From contig NZ_JAINVG010000017.1 in assembly GCF_020400725.1 (NCBI RefSeq), positions 1 to 64,000 of the forward strand: DNA of 64,000 bases, in the 5' to 3' direction. This document shows, piece by piece, positions 33,906 through 43,708 of this stretch. A model generated the notes under the pieces. It saw only the letters and a program-made list of their open reading frames with translations, had not been told where the DNA came from and did not search any database. How positions within the stretch are numbered: the stretch's first letter is position 1; the number at the start of each line of letters is the position of its first letter. A program made the position numbers and the translations under genes. Source of the stretch: Streptomyces sp. NK15101 (GTDB taxonomy: Bacteria > Actinomycetota > Actinomycetes > Streptomycetales > Streptomycetaceae).

Positions 33906-35572
33906 GCACCTCGATCGAGAAGACCGACGTCCTGGTCATCGGCAGCGGCTTCGGCGGAGCGATCACCGCCTACCACCTGGCCGCCGGCGGCGCGAAGGTC
34001 ACCGTCCTGGAGCGCGGCCCCTGGCTGAAGCCCGAGGACTTCGAGCACGACTACAAGCTCGGCTCCTCCTACACCCGCATCTTCGACTTCGTCGTCGGCG
34101 ACGGCATGAGCGTGCTGGGCGGCAACTGCGTCGGCGGCGGCAGCGTCGTCTACTTCGCGGCCATGCCCCGGGCTCCCAAGTTCGTCTTCGAGCGGCACGG
34201 CAGCATCGGCCGCCGGATGTGGCCCAAGGCGATCAGCCGCGAGACCCTGGACCCCTGGTACGAGCGCGTCGAGGAGTCCCTGTCGGTCACCAAGCCGGAC
34301 TGGAACGAGGCCTCCTACGCGGGCGGCCTGTGGGCCGCCGCCTGTGACCACGCCGGACGCACCGCCAACCCGCTCGCCGCCTCGGTCGACAACTCCAAGT
34401 GCGTCAACTGCAACTTCATGATGGCCGGCTGCCGCTTCGAGGCGAAGCAGTCCCTCACCGTCAACTACCTGCCCGGCGCGCTCGCCCACGGCGCGGAGAT
34501 CCGCCCGCTGCACGAGGTGCAGTACCTGTCGCGGACCCCCGAGGGCGACTACCGCGTCCACTACAACATCGTCGACGACGAGGACTACCGTCTGCAGACC
34601 GGCTCCGGCGTCATCGAGGCCAAGATCGTCGTACTGGCGGCGGGCGCCGGCGCCACCCCGGTCATCCTCCAGCGCAGCGAGGACCACCTCGGCAAGATGC
34701 CGCACGCGGTCGGCCGCTACTTCTCCGGCAACGGCGAGCGCCTCAACACGGCGATCCTCAACGAGGAGAAGGTCGCCGAACTGCTCGGCCTGTCCCGCGG
34801 CGAGGGCGAGCTCCCGTACGGAGCCAACGCGATCGGCAAGGGCCCGACCGTGGCCAGCTGGGACAAGCTCGACGCCGACCTGCCCGAGTACTCCCGCTAC
34901 TCCCTGGAGCAGCTCTACTTCCCGCCGGGCCTCGGCACCATCCTCGCCCAGGCGCCCGACGCCAAGGGGCCGACGACCTGGTTCGGCAAGGAGAAGAAGG
35001 AGATCCTCAAGAACTGGAAGTCCTGGCTGACGATCTTCTGCATGACGGAGGACGACAACGAGGGCGTCTTCGGCCCGCCGCCGGCGACCGGCAGCTCCCT
35101 GCGCATCTCCCAGCAGCTGCTCGGCCGCGGCAACCTGTCGTACAAGCCGACGAAGAACACCTGGCACGGCTGGAACCAGGCCGACGCCGACGTGAAGGAG
35201 ATCCTGGAGAAGGACGGCCTCGCCAAGGTGATGCCGTGGACCAACGACCTGGTCGGCGCCTACACCGTCCACCCGCTGGCCTCCTGCCGCATGGGCGACG
35301 ACCCCGAGACCTCGGCGCTCGACGACACCAACGAACTGCGCGGCCACTCCGGCATCTTCGTCACCGACGGCTCCGCCGTCCCCGGCGCCCTGACCGTCAA
35401 CCCGGCGATGACCATCGCCGCGCTCGCCGAGCGCGCCGTCCCGCACATCGTGGCCGCCGCCCGGGCCAAGGGCGTCGACGTCACCTACGGCGCCCCGGCC
35501 CCCACCGGCTACAAGGCCCGCGCCACGGTCGACCTGCCGCTGCTGCGCAAGAAGCCGCTCGCGAAGGTCTGA
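33902..35572 (+). CDS. GMC-family FAD oxidoreductase (SgcE9 type)
   Basis: A 556-aa cholesterol-oxidase-like GMC flavoprotein. FAD motif VLVIGSGFGGAITAYHLAAG is at residues 10-29 with VTVLERGPW after it. GGNCVGGGSVVYFAAMPRAP lies by the flavin, and SKCVNCNFMMAGCRFEAKQS carries three cysteines. The C-terminal catalytic region reads HPLASCRMGDDPETSALDDT, then GIFVTDGSAVPGALTVNPAM and TIAALAERAV. Members next to enediyne PKS genes are thought to oxidise the core. It is coupled to the small partner gene by ATGA. A direct-repeat promoter follows. Confidence 0.9.
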   Translation: MSTSIEKTDVLVIGSGFGGAITAYHLAAGGAKVTVLERGPWLKPEDFEHDYKLGSSYTRIFDFVVGDGMSVLGGNCVGGGSVVYFAAMPRAPKFVFERHGSIGRRMWPKAISRETLDPWYERVEESLSVTKPDWNEASYAGGLWAAACDHAGRTANPLAASVDNSKCVNCNFMMAGCRFEAKQSLTVNYLPGALAHGAEIRPLHEVQYLSRTPEGDYRVHYNIVDDEDYRLQTGSGVIEAKIVVLAAGAGATPVILQRSEDHLGKMPHAVGRYFSGNGERLNTAILNEEKVAELLGLSRGEGELPYGANAIGKGPTVASWDKLDADLPEYSRYSLEQLYFPPGLGTILAQAPDAKGPTTWFGKEKKEILKNWKSWLTIFCMTEDDNEGVFGPPPATGSSLRISQQLLGRGNLSYKPTKNTWHGWNQADADVKEILEKDGLAKVMPWTNDLVGAYTVHPLASCRMGDDPETSALDDTNELRGHSGIFVTDGSAVPGALTVNPAMTIAALAERAVPHIVAAARAKGVDVTYGAPAPTGYKARATVDLPLLRKKPLAKV

Positions 35573-35596
35573 TCCGATCCGTGACTTCGCACGGCC

Positions 35597-35643
35597 AGTG
35601 AGTTGCATCAAAGGACTCAGCAGCTCAAGTGAGTTGCATCAAA
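35597..35643 (+). promoter_or_regulatory. Two 16-bp direct repeats, candidate operator/promoter
   Basis: AGTGAGTTGCATCAAA occurs at 35597-35612 and again at 35628-35643, exactly 31 bases (three helical turns) apart, upstream of the DinB-like gene. The second copy leads into an AT-rich stretch that could hold a -10 box. Exact duplication in a short intergenic region suggests a regulator site. Confidence 0.6.
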
Positions 35644-35683
35644 AAACCTATGTCATCTACGTATCTTCAGGAGTGAGCAGGAC

Positions 35684-36490
35684 ATGGACACCCTCAACGA
35701 CGTGCTGAAGGCCCTCGCCGCCGACATCGACGAGGTCGAGGACCTGGTACGGGACCTCGACGCGGCCGACTGGAACAAGCCCACCCCGGCGCCCGGCTGG
35801 AGCATCGCCGACCAGGTCGCCCACCTGACCTTCATCTTCCGGCTCGCCAAGACCGCGGCCGCCGACCCCGACACCTTCAGGGGCATCGCCGCCCAGGCCG
35901 CCGGGAACTTCGACGGAGCCGTCAACGCCGCCCTGAAGCAGTTCAACGGCTTCCCGCCGAAGGAGCTGCTCGCCCGGTTCCGCGCCGAGGGCGACGCCTC
36001 GGTCGAGTCGCTGGCCGCCGTACCGGAGAACTCGGTGGTGCCGTGGCTGGTCAACCCGCTGCCGCCGGCCGTCCTCGCCTCCGCCGGGATCATGGAGCTC
36101 TTCGGACACGGCCAGGACATCGCCGACGCACTCGGGGTCCGCCGCGAGCCCACCGAGCGGCTGCGCCACCTCGTGTTCTTCGCCTTCCTCACCCGGGACT
36201 TCGGCTACCTCTCCCGCGGGCTGACCCCGCCGGCCGAGCCCTTCCGCATCGAGGTGACCGCCCCGAGCGGCGAGATCTGGGCGTACGGCCCCGAGGACGC
36301 GGCGAACAAGGTCACCGGCCCCGCCCAGGACTTCTGCCTCCTGGTCACCCGCCGCCGCCACCGCGACGACCTCGCTCTCGTCGCCACCGGCGAGGAGGCG
36401 GACCGCTGGCTCGACATCGCCCAGGCATACCGCGGCCCCGCGGGCGAGGGCCGCACCCCCGGCCAGTTCGCGGACCAGTGCTGCGACTGA
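35684..36490 (+). CDS. DinB/MDMPI-superfamily metal-binding protein (TIGR03084-like, possible E11)
   Basis: A 268-aa protein of the DinB-like four-helix fold. WSIADQVAHLTFIFRLAKTA (about 45-65) holds the first expected metal histidine (AHL), and MELFGHGQDIADALGVRREP carries HGQD, the usual second metal-binding site. The C-terminal domain reads EPFRIEVTAPSGEIWAYGPE and TGPAQDFCLLVTRRRHRDDL. Relatives use mycothiol as cofactor or substrate, so a role in detoxification or thiol chemistry is possible. Proteins of this type occur in enediyne clusters, but I am unsure of the assignment to E11. ATG 35684 has CAGGAG about 12 bases upstream. Confidence 0.75.
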   Translation: MDTLNDVLKALAADIDEVEDLVRDLDAADWNKPTPAPGWSIADQVAHLTFIFRLAKTAAADPDTFRGIAAQAAGNFDGAVNAALKQFNGFPPKELLARFRAEGDASVESLAAVPENSVVPWLVNPLPPAVLASAGIMELFGHGQDIADALGVRREPTERLRHLVFFAFLTRDFGYLSRGLTPPAEPFRIEVTAPSGEIWAYGPEDAANKVTGPAQDFCLLVTRRRHRDDLALVATGEEADRWLDIAQAYRGPAGEGRTPGQFADQCCD

Positions 36491-36491
36491 C

Positions 36492-36520
36492 CCGCCCGGC
36501 GCACCCTCCGCGCCGGGCGG
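36492..36520 (+). terminator. Hairpin after the DinB-like gene
   Basis: Perfect 11-bp arms CCGCCCGGCGC and complement around a 7-base loop, 2 bases after the stop. No T-tract follows. Confidence 0.5.
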
Positions 36521-36595
36521 CGGCTCCCGCCGCCGGCCTCGTCCCCGCCCCCGCCCCCTCGCCCGTCCGAGGCCGAAGCCCACCAGGAGCGACCC

Positions 36596-37495
36596 ATGGC
36601 CCCCCGCCGTCCCCTCCACCGCGTCACCGTGATCGGCTGCGGACTGATCGGTACCTCCCTCGCGCTCGACCTCACCCGCGCGGGCGTCGACGTCTCCCTC
36701 GTCGACCCGGACCCCCGTGCCGTGGAGCGCGCCGCCGCCCGGGGCGCGGGCACCCCGCTCGACGCCACCGCCCCGCCCGCCGACCTCGTCGTCGTCGCCG
36801 TACCGCCGTCGGCCGTCGTCGACACCGTGTACGAGGCGCAGGCGATCGGCCTCGGCCGTGCCTACACCGACGTGGCCGGCGTCAAGGGACGCATCACCGT
36901 GGAGGCCGAGCTGCGCGGCTGCGACCTCCACGGCTATGTCCCCGGCCACCCGATGGCCGGACGGGAGTCCTCCGGCCCGGACGCCGCCGAGCCGGGCCTG
37001 TTCGCCGGCCGGCCCTGGATCCTCTGCCCCGGTCCCACCGCCGTGCCCGAGGCCGTGGCGGCCGTCGAGGAACTGATCGCCCTGGTCGGCGCACGTCCCC
37101 GTGTGCTCACCCCCGCCGCCCACGACGAGGCCGTCGCCACCGTCTCCCACACCCCGCACCTGGTGGCCGCCGCGCTCGCGGCGCAGCTCGCGCACACCGA
37201 CCCCGAGGTCCTCGCCCTGGCCGGCGACGGACTCGTCGACACCACCCGGATCGCCGCCGGAGACCCCGGTCTGTGGAGCGACGTCCTCGGTCACAACGCC
37301 TCCGCCGTGGCCGACGCGCTCGACCGGGTCGCCGCCGACCTCGCCCTGCTGGCCCGGGAACTGAGGGAGAACGACGAGGCCGGATCGGTCACCGTCGGCG
37401 GGCTGCTGCTGCGCGGAAACCTCGGTCGGCAGGTCCTCGTGGCGGCCGCGGGGTCGCGCAATCCAGGAGATGCCCCCTCCCGCGCCCGGGTGTGA
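36596..37495 (+). CDS. Prephenate dehydrogenase (TyrA family)
   Basis: A 299-aa TyrA-type enzyme that oxidatively decarboxylates prephenate to 4-hydroxyphenylpyruvate, the tyrosine precursor. The NAD motif VTVIGCGLIGTSLALDLTRA is at residues 10-29, with YTDVAGVKGRI and GYVPGHPMAGRESSGPDAAE carrying the catalytic histidine, and ATVSHTPHLVAAALAAQLAH near 180. The length is normal. Together with the aminomutase it would feed (beta-)tyrosine into the side chain. The start ATG 36596 has CAGGAG 6 bases upstream. A free PCP gene follows on the same strand after 63 bases. Confidence 0.88.
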   Translation: MAPRRPLHRVTVIGCGLIGTSLALDLTRAGVDVSLVDPDPRAVERAAARGAGTPLDATAPPADLVVVAVPPSAVVDTVYEAQAIGLGRAYTDVAGVKGRITVEAELRGCDLHGYVPGHPMAGRESSGPDAAEPGLFAGRPWILCPGPTAVPEAVAAVEELIALVGARPRVLTPAAHDEAVATVSHTPHLVAAALAAQLAHTDPEVLALAGDGLVDTTRIAAGDPGLWSDVLGHNASAVADALDRVAADLALLARELRENDEAGSVTVGGLLLRGNLGRQVLVAAAGSRNPGDAPSRARV

Positions 37496-37558
37496 TGCTG
37501 CCACCGCATCGCCCGGTGGGCGACTCGCGTCAGCCCGAGGCATGAGGGAGAGCAGCGC

Positions 37559-37819
37559 ATGAGCACGGATGTGGCCGCGGCCGCGGAGACGGTCAGGTCG
37601 ATCTGGACCGCGATCCTGGGGGACGCCCCCGAGGGCGGGTCCGAGGTCACGTTCTTCGAGGCCGGCGGCGAGTCGATCTCCGCCACCCGCCTCGTGGTCC
37701 GGATCGAGGAGGAGCTCGGCGTCGAGATCGAGGTCGGCGACATCTTCGAGGAGGACCCGACCCTGGAGGGACTCGTCGGCATCGTCACGGCCAAGGCCGG
37801 CGCCCGGGCGACGTCATGA
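37559..37819 (+). CDS. Free-standing peptidyl carrier protein (SgcC2 type)
   Basis: An 86-aa carrier protein. The phosphopantetheine serine lies in FFEAGGESISATRLVVRIEE (about residue 40), followed by the usual helix II-III region GVEIEVGDIFEEDPTLEGLV. In the C-1027 pathway the SgcC2 PCP holds beta-tyrosine while it is tailored, and the same role is likely here, loaded by the adenylation protein at 46788. It would need the separate transferase at 7713 or the PKSE-borne one. Its stop overlaps the dioxygenase start by 4 bases (ATGA), so the dioxygenase may act on the PCP-bound substrate. Confidence 0.9.
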   Translation: MSTDVAAAAETVRSIWTAILGDAPEGGSEVTFFEAGGESISATRLVVRIEEELGVEIEVGDIFEEDPTLEGLVGIVTAKAGARATS

Positions 37820-38682
37820 CCCCTGGTCTCCGGCGGGTCGCTCCCGACATCGGTCCCGACGCGGCCGTGGAGATCCTGGAGCGCGACGGGGCCCTGATCG
37901 TCGAGGACCTTGCCGTCCCGGCCACCCTGGACGCCCTGTGGGAGGACCTGGGCCCGGCGCTGGAGGCCCGCGACTACAGCGGCGACTGGTACAACGGGAC
38001 CCGCACCCGGCGGGTCTCCTCCCTCTTCGCCCGTACGCACCGGCTCACCCCGGTCGTCACCCACCCCCTGTTCCTCGGCAGCGCCCGCAGGATCATGCAG
38101 CGGCCCGTACACGTCTGGATCGGCAAGTCCCGCACCGCCCTGGTGCCCACCGTCCAGATCAGCGGCACCCAGGCCATCCAGATCCACAAGGGCCAGGGCC
38201 GCCAGCCGCTGCACCGGGACGACGCGCTCCATCTGCGCCGCCACCCCGGCCCCACCAGCCGGGTCCAGCTCATGCTGGCCATGAGCGACTTCACCGCCGA
38301 GAACGGCGGCACCCTGGTGATCCCCGGCAGCCACCACTGGGACGACGAGCGGCCGCCGCGCGCCGAAGAGGCGATTCCCACCGAGATGAAGGCCGGCTCC
38401 GGCCTCATCTGGCTCGGCGGGGTCTACCACGGCGGCGGCGCCAACACCACCGAGACTCCGCGCACCGGCCTGACCATCGCGCTGGACCTCGGCAACCTCC
38501 GCCAGGAGGAGAACCAGTACCTCGCGGTGCCGAAGGAGTCCGTCCTCGCCTATCCCGAGGAGGTGCGCCGGCTGCTCGGCTACGACCGCTGCCCGCCGGG
38601 CCTCGGCTGGTACGAGATGGACGACCCCTACGTCGTCCTCGAGGACGAGGCCCCCGCGCAGGTCCCGGTGCCCACCCCGTAA
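37816..38682 (+). CDS. Phytanoyl-CoA-dioxygenase-like Fe(II)/2-oxoglutarate oxygenase
   Basis: A 288-aa PhyH-family protein. The metal facial triad is visible: His133 and Asp135 in QPLHRDDALH, and His205 in GGVYHGGGANTT. The 2-oxoglutarate-binding arginine is probably in ETPRTGLTIALDLG. LSDF-type strands (LMLAMSDFTAENGGTLVIPG) are as in the family. Translational coupling to the free PCP suggests a hydroxylase or similar that works on the carrier-bound amino acid. I recall no counterpart in the C-1027 side-chain pathway, so it may mark a different decoration. A terminator-like hairpin follows. Confidence 0.85.
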   Translation: MTPGLRRVAPDIGPDAAVEILERDGALIVEDLAVPATLDALWEDLGPALEARDYSGDWYNGTRTRRVSSLFARTHRLTPVVTHPLFLGSARRIMQRPVHVWIGKSRTALVPTVQISGTQAIQIHKGQGRQPLHRDDALHLRRHPGPTSRVQLMLAMSDFTAENGGTLVIPGSHHWDDERPPRAEEAIPTEMKAGSGLIWLGGVYHGGGANTTETPRTGLTIALDLGNLRQEENQYLAVPKESVLAYPEEVRRLLGYDRCPPGLGWYEMDDPYVVLEDEAPAQVPVPTP

Positions 38683-38698
38683 CGCCCCTTCGGCATCC

Positions 38699-38723
38699 GC
38701 CGGCCGGTCATGCACCGGCCGGC
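38699..38723 (+). terminator. Terminator after the dioxygenase
   Basis: GCCGGCCGGT-CATGC-ACCGGCCGGC followed by TCCTCTCTTT. Confidence 0.65.
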
Positions 38724-38803
38724 TCCTCTCTTTACGCGGCCGGCGCCGAACGACGTGCCCCGGGCCGCCCCACACCGAACTCAACGTCACCGCGGGAGAA
38801 CCC

Positions 38804-40060
38804 ATGACGCAGCGCTGCCCCGTCGCCCACACCCTCGACACCACCGGCCGGGACATCCACGCCGAGGCCGCGGGCCTGCGCGCCCAGGGCCCCGCCGTCC
38901 GGGTGGAGCTTCCCGGCGGCGTGCACGCCTGGTCCGTCAACGACCACGCGACCATCCGTAAGATCCTCTCCGACCCCCGCGTCACCAAGAGCGCCCGCAA
39001 CCACTGGCCCGACTTCATCGAGGGCCGTATCCGCCCCGACTGGGAGATGATCAGCTGGGTCGCCATGGACAACATGGTCACCGCCTACGGCAAGGACCAC
39101 ATCCGACTGCGGCGCCTGGTCGGCGGAGCTTTCTCGCCGCGCCGCACCCAGGCCGTCAAGCCCCTCATCGAGGGCCTCACGAACCACCTGCTCGACGCGC
39201 TGGAGTCCGCCGAGCCCGGTGAGGTCGTCGACCTGCGCGAGCGGTTCGCCTACCCGCTGCCCGCCATGCTCGTCGCCGAGCTCATCGGCATGGGCGAGGA
39301 GCAGCGCGTCGCGACCGCCAAGGTCATCGACATGATGGTGGACACCACCGTCACCCCCGAACAGGCCCAGGCGGTGCTGCTCAACTGGCGCGGCGCCATG
39401 GAGGAGCTCGTCGCCCAGAAGCGGGCCAACCCCGGCGAGGACATCACCAGCGACCTCATCGCCGCCCGCGACGAGGACGGCTCGCGCCTTTCCGAGGCCG
39501 AGCTGTGCGACACCATCTTCGCCATCCTCGGCGCCGGCTCCGAGACCACCATCAACTTCTTCGACAACGCGATCACCGCCCTGCTCAGCCACCCCGAGCA
39601 GCTTCGGCTCGTGCTGTCCGGCGAGGCGTCCTGGGACGACGTCATCGACGAGACGCTGCGCGTCGAGTCGCCGCTGGCGCACCTGCCGCTGCGCTACGCC
39701 GTCGAGGACATCGAGCTGGACGGGGTGACCATCCCCAAGGGCGACCCGATCCTCGTCAACTACAGTGCCGTCGGCCGCGACCCGCAGCTGCACGGCGACA
39801 GCGCCGACGCCTTCGACATCACCCGTCCGGACAAGGACCACCTGTCCTTCGGCCACGGTCCCCACTACTGCCTGGGTGCCGGCATCGCCCGTCTGGTCGC
39901 CGCCGTGGGCCTGTCCTCGCTCTTCGCCCGCTTCCCCGAGCTGTCGCTCGCGGTTCCCGCCGGGGAGCTGCAGCCGCTGCCGACGTTCATCATGAACGGC
40001 CACCGCGCCCTTCCGGTCCGTCTGACCGCCCCGCTCCCGGCCACCGCCGGTGCTCGTTGA
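38804..40060 (+). CDS. Cytochrome P450 (CYP107-like)
   Basis: A 418-aa actinobacterial P450. The I-helix reads FAILGAGSETTINFFDNAIT; ExxR is in DETLRVESPLAHLPLRYA; the haem loop FGHGPHYCLGAGIARL has Cys356. It is shorter than, and different from, the P450 at 29647, being of the soluble antibiotic-tailoring type. The substrate is unknown; it stands alone between two terminators, so it may act on the core or on the tyrosine-derived unit. ATG 38804 has GGGAGAA about 8 bases upstream. Confidence 0.9.
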   Translation: MTQRCPVAHTLDTTGRDIHAEAAGLRAQGPAVRVELPGGVHAWSVNDHATIRKILSDPRVTKSARNHWPDFIEGRIRPDWEMISWVAMDNMVTAYGKDHIRLRRLVGGAFSPRRTQAVKPLIEGLTNHLLDALESAEPGEVVDLRERFAYPLPAMLVAELIGMGEEQRVATAKVIDMMVDTTVTPEQAQAVLLNWRGAMEELVAQKRANPGEDITSDLIAARDEDGSRLSEAELCDTIFAILGAGSETTINFFDNAITALLSHPEQLRLVLSGEASWDDVIDETLRVESPLAHLPLRYAVEDIELDGVTIPKGDPILVNYSAVGRDPQLHGDSADAFDITRPDKDHLSFGHGPHYCLGAGIARLVAAVGLSSLFARFPELSLAVPAGELQPLPTFIMNGHRALPVRLTAPLPATAGAR

Positions 40061-40070
40061 CGCACCCACG

Positions 40071-40110
40071 GAAGCGCCCCCCGGTCCAGCTCGGATCCGG
40101 GGGGCGCTTC
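40071..40110. terminator. Bidirectional terminator
   Basis: GAAGCGCCCCCCGG (40071-40084) pairs with 40097-40110 and is followed by TTCG. It separates the P450 gene from the convergent SgcJ-like gene. Confidence 0.8.
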
Positions 40111-40160
40111 TTCGTGCGGGCCGCGGCGGCGACGGGTGGGTGGGGCGCCGCCGCGGTGGC

Positions 40161-40589
40161 TCAGTTGTCGCGCGGGCTGTTCTGGTAGGCGGCGAGCAGC
40201 CACTCGCCGTCCTGCTTGGCGGCCACCCAGGTGGCGCGCACCGCGCGGGCGTCGGCCACCTCGGTCTCGCCCGGGGCGAGCACGCCGCCCTGCGTGACGA
40301 CGATGGCGACGTCCTCGCGGAGGAACTTCAGCGCCAGCGGCGTGCCGACGACCTGAGTGCCCTTGTACGGGCCCTGGAAGGCACCGGACATGAAGGTCTC
40401 GATCTCCTCGCGCCCGCTGCGGTAGACGCCGGGCAGGATCATCGTGCCGTCTTCGGTGAAGACCTGGGCGAAGGCGGCGGCGTCGTGCCGGGCCCACGCC
40501 TCGACGATCCGGCCGGGCAGCGCGGCGACGGCTGCCCGGTCCGCGTCGGAGACGGTGCCGGCGGGCGCGGTCGAGGGTGCTGCGGTCAT
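40161..40589 (-). CDS. SgcJ/EcaC-family protein (SnoaL/NTF2 fold)
   Basis: A 142-aa NTF2-like protein. Typical blocks are [60 protein letters not shown] and [20 protein letters not shown], ending in [10 protein letters not shown]. The family is named after SgcJ of the C-1027 cluster; its members occur in many enediyne and polyketide clusters, and their chemistry is uncertain. It lies 34 bases after the acyl-CoA-dehydrogenase-fold gene on the same strand and is probably cotranscribed. Confidence 0.88.
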   Translation of the reverse strand: MTAAPSTAPAGTVSDADRAAVAALPGRIVEAWARHDAAAFAQVFTEDGTMILPGVYRSGREEIETFMSGAFQGPYKGTQVVGTPLALKFLREDVAIVVTQGGVLAPGETEVADARAVRATWVAAKQDGEWLLAAYQNSPRDN

Positions 40590-40623
40590 GCTCGTTCCCC
40601 TTGTGTGCGGTGTCCGGTGCGGA

Positions 40624-41811
40624 TCAGATGTAGAGGCTGTTGGGCTCGAGGCCGCACAGGACCCGCCCGTACAGCTCGGTGTTGGTGTCGGGGTGCATCA
40701 GGGCGTGCAGGCTGACGGCCTGGATGTCCCGGGTGATGCGCTGGATGGCGGCAGTGGTGTAGATGGACGAGCCGCCGCTGGCCGTGGCGAGGGTGTCGAC
40801 GGCCTCCTTGGCGAGCTTCACGACCGCGCCCATGTCGGCGCGGGCGCGCACCCGCTCCTCGAGGGTCCACTCGGAGCCCTCGGCGGACTTGGCGTCGACG
40901 AGGTCGGCCAGGCGGTAGGCGTGGAACTCGGCCTGGTCGATCTTGAGGGTGGCCTCGGCGACCTGGAGGTGGGTCAGCGGGGCCTCGGCCTGGCTCGCGT
41001 AGTTCGTGTACGTGATCTTGCGCTCCGGCAGCCGCTCCAGGAACGCCTCCTTGGCGGCGCGCGCCATGCCGAGGATCGCGCCGACGGACGACGCGGAGGC
41101 GACCGGCAGCAGCGGAGGGCGGTGGATCGGGGCGTCGGCGTTGGCCTGCGAGACGCCGCCCCGGCCCTGGAGGACGACGGGCAGAGGCAGCACGCGGTCG
41201 GCCGGCACGAAGACGTTGTCGGCGACGGTGGAGACGCTGCCGGTGCCCTTGAGGCCGGAGGTGTGCCAGTCGTCGACGATCTGGAGGTCGGAGAGCGGGA
41301 CGAGGGCCATCACCGGCATCGGCTCGCTGTCCGGGGTGATCTGGACGGCAACGACGACCTGCCACTGGGCGTGCAACGCGCCGCTGATGAAGCCCCACTT
41401 GCCGTTGACCACGACACCGCCCTCGGTGGGGGTGGCCATGGCGCTCGGGCTCAGGGTGCCGCAGACGCGGACGTCGGGTGTCGAGAACACCTCGTCCTGG
41501 ACGTGGTCCGGGAACAGGCCGGCCATCCAGGTGGGGATCCAGTAGACCGACGCGGTCCAGCCGGTGGAGCCGTCGGCACGGCCGATCTCGGCCGCCACGT
41601 CGATCAGCGTGCGGGTGTCGGCCTCGTAGCCGCCGAAGCGGGCGGGTGTACGCAGCCTGAAGACGCCGGCGTCGGCGAGGGCCGCGATCGAGTCCTCGTG
41701 GACCCGGCGGTTCTCCTCCGTCCAAGCTGCCTTTTCGCGCAGCTGCGGCACGAGTTCGGAGACTCGACGAACAATCTGTTCCCGCGTGGGAACATCAGTC
41801 GTCGCAAGCAC
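40624..41811 (-). CDS. Acyl-CoA-dehydrogenase-fold flavin-dependent oxygenase 1
   Basis: A 395-aa protein of the group-D flavin monooxygenase/acyl-CoA dehydrogenase fold. Landmarks are [80 protein letters not shown] and [20 protein letters not shown], as in HsaA and indole/pyrrole oxygenases that use reduced flavin from a partner. It probably hydroxylates or N-oxidises an aromatic intermediate; the E6-type reductase (29105) could serve it. GTG 41811 is preferred since GGAGG is 5 bases upstream; ATG 41814 is too close to it. It is divergent from the HpaB-type gene. A paralogue lies at 50954. Confidence 0.8.
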   Translation of the reverse strand: MLATTDVPTREQIVRRVSELVPQLREKAAWTEENRRVHEDSIAALADAGVFRLRTPARFGGYEADTRTLIDVAAEIGRADGSTGWTASVYWIPTWMAGLFPDHVQDEVFSTPDVRVCGTLSPSAMATPTEGGVVVNGKWGFISGALHAQWQVVVAVQITPDSEPMPVMALVPLSDLQIVDDWHTSGLKGTGSVSTVADNVFVPADRVLPLPVVLQGRGGVSQANADAPIHRPPLLPVASASSVGAILGMARAAKEAFLERLPERKITYTNYASQAEAPLTHLQVAEATLKIDQAEFHAYRLADLVDAKSAEGSEWTLEERVRARADMGAVVKLAKEAVDTLATASGGSSIYTTAAIQRITRDIQAVSLHALMHPDTNTELYGRVLCGLEPNSLYI

Positions 41812-42038
41812 CATTTCCTCCCGGAGACGTCCATTCTCGGAAGGCCGGAAATGGCCGTCCGTAACAACGGGACGACCTTCCCAGCGGGCGCCGATCAGCT
41901 GCATCTTCAGGATTGCTGGACAGCTGCCGCCCCGTCCTTCCCGCACACCACAAGAAGCCCTGACCAGGTGCGGGCTGCCACGATGAGGGCCGCATGGCAT
42001 GTCTTCGAAAGCGCCCCGTGGAAGAGGGAAGAAATCCG

Positions 42039-43625
<1,587 letters not shown>

Positions 43626-43639
43626 GCCGAAACCCGTGA

Positions 43640-43691
43640 CGGCACTTCGCCCGCGTCCTCCCCGGAAGGGGAGGACGCGGGCGAAGTGCCG
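43640..43691. terminator. Bidirectional terminator with 24-bp perfect stem
   Basis: Bases 43640-43663 pair with 43668-43691 without a mismatch around a GGAA loop. It separates the convergent SgcC-type and condensation genes and has no long T-tract on either side. Confidence 0.85.
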
Positions 43692-43708
43692 TGGCGCGCG
43701 GAGGCCCG

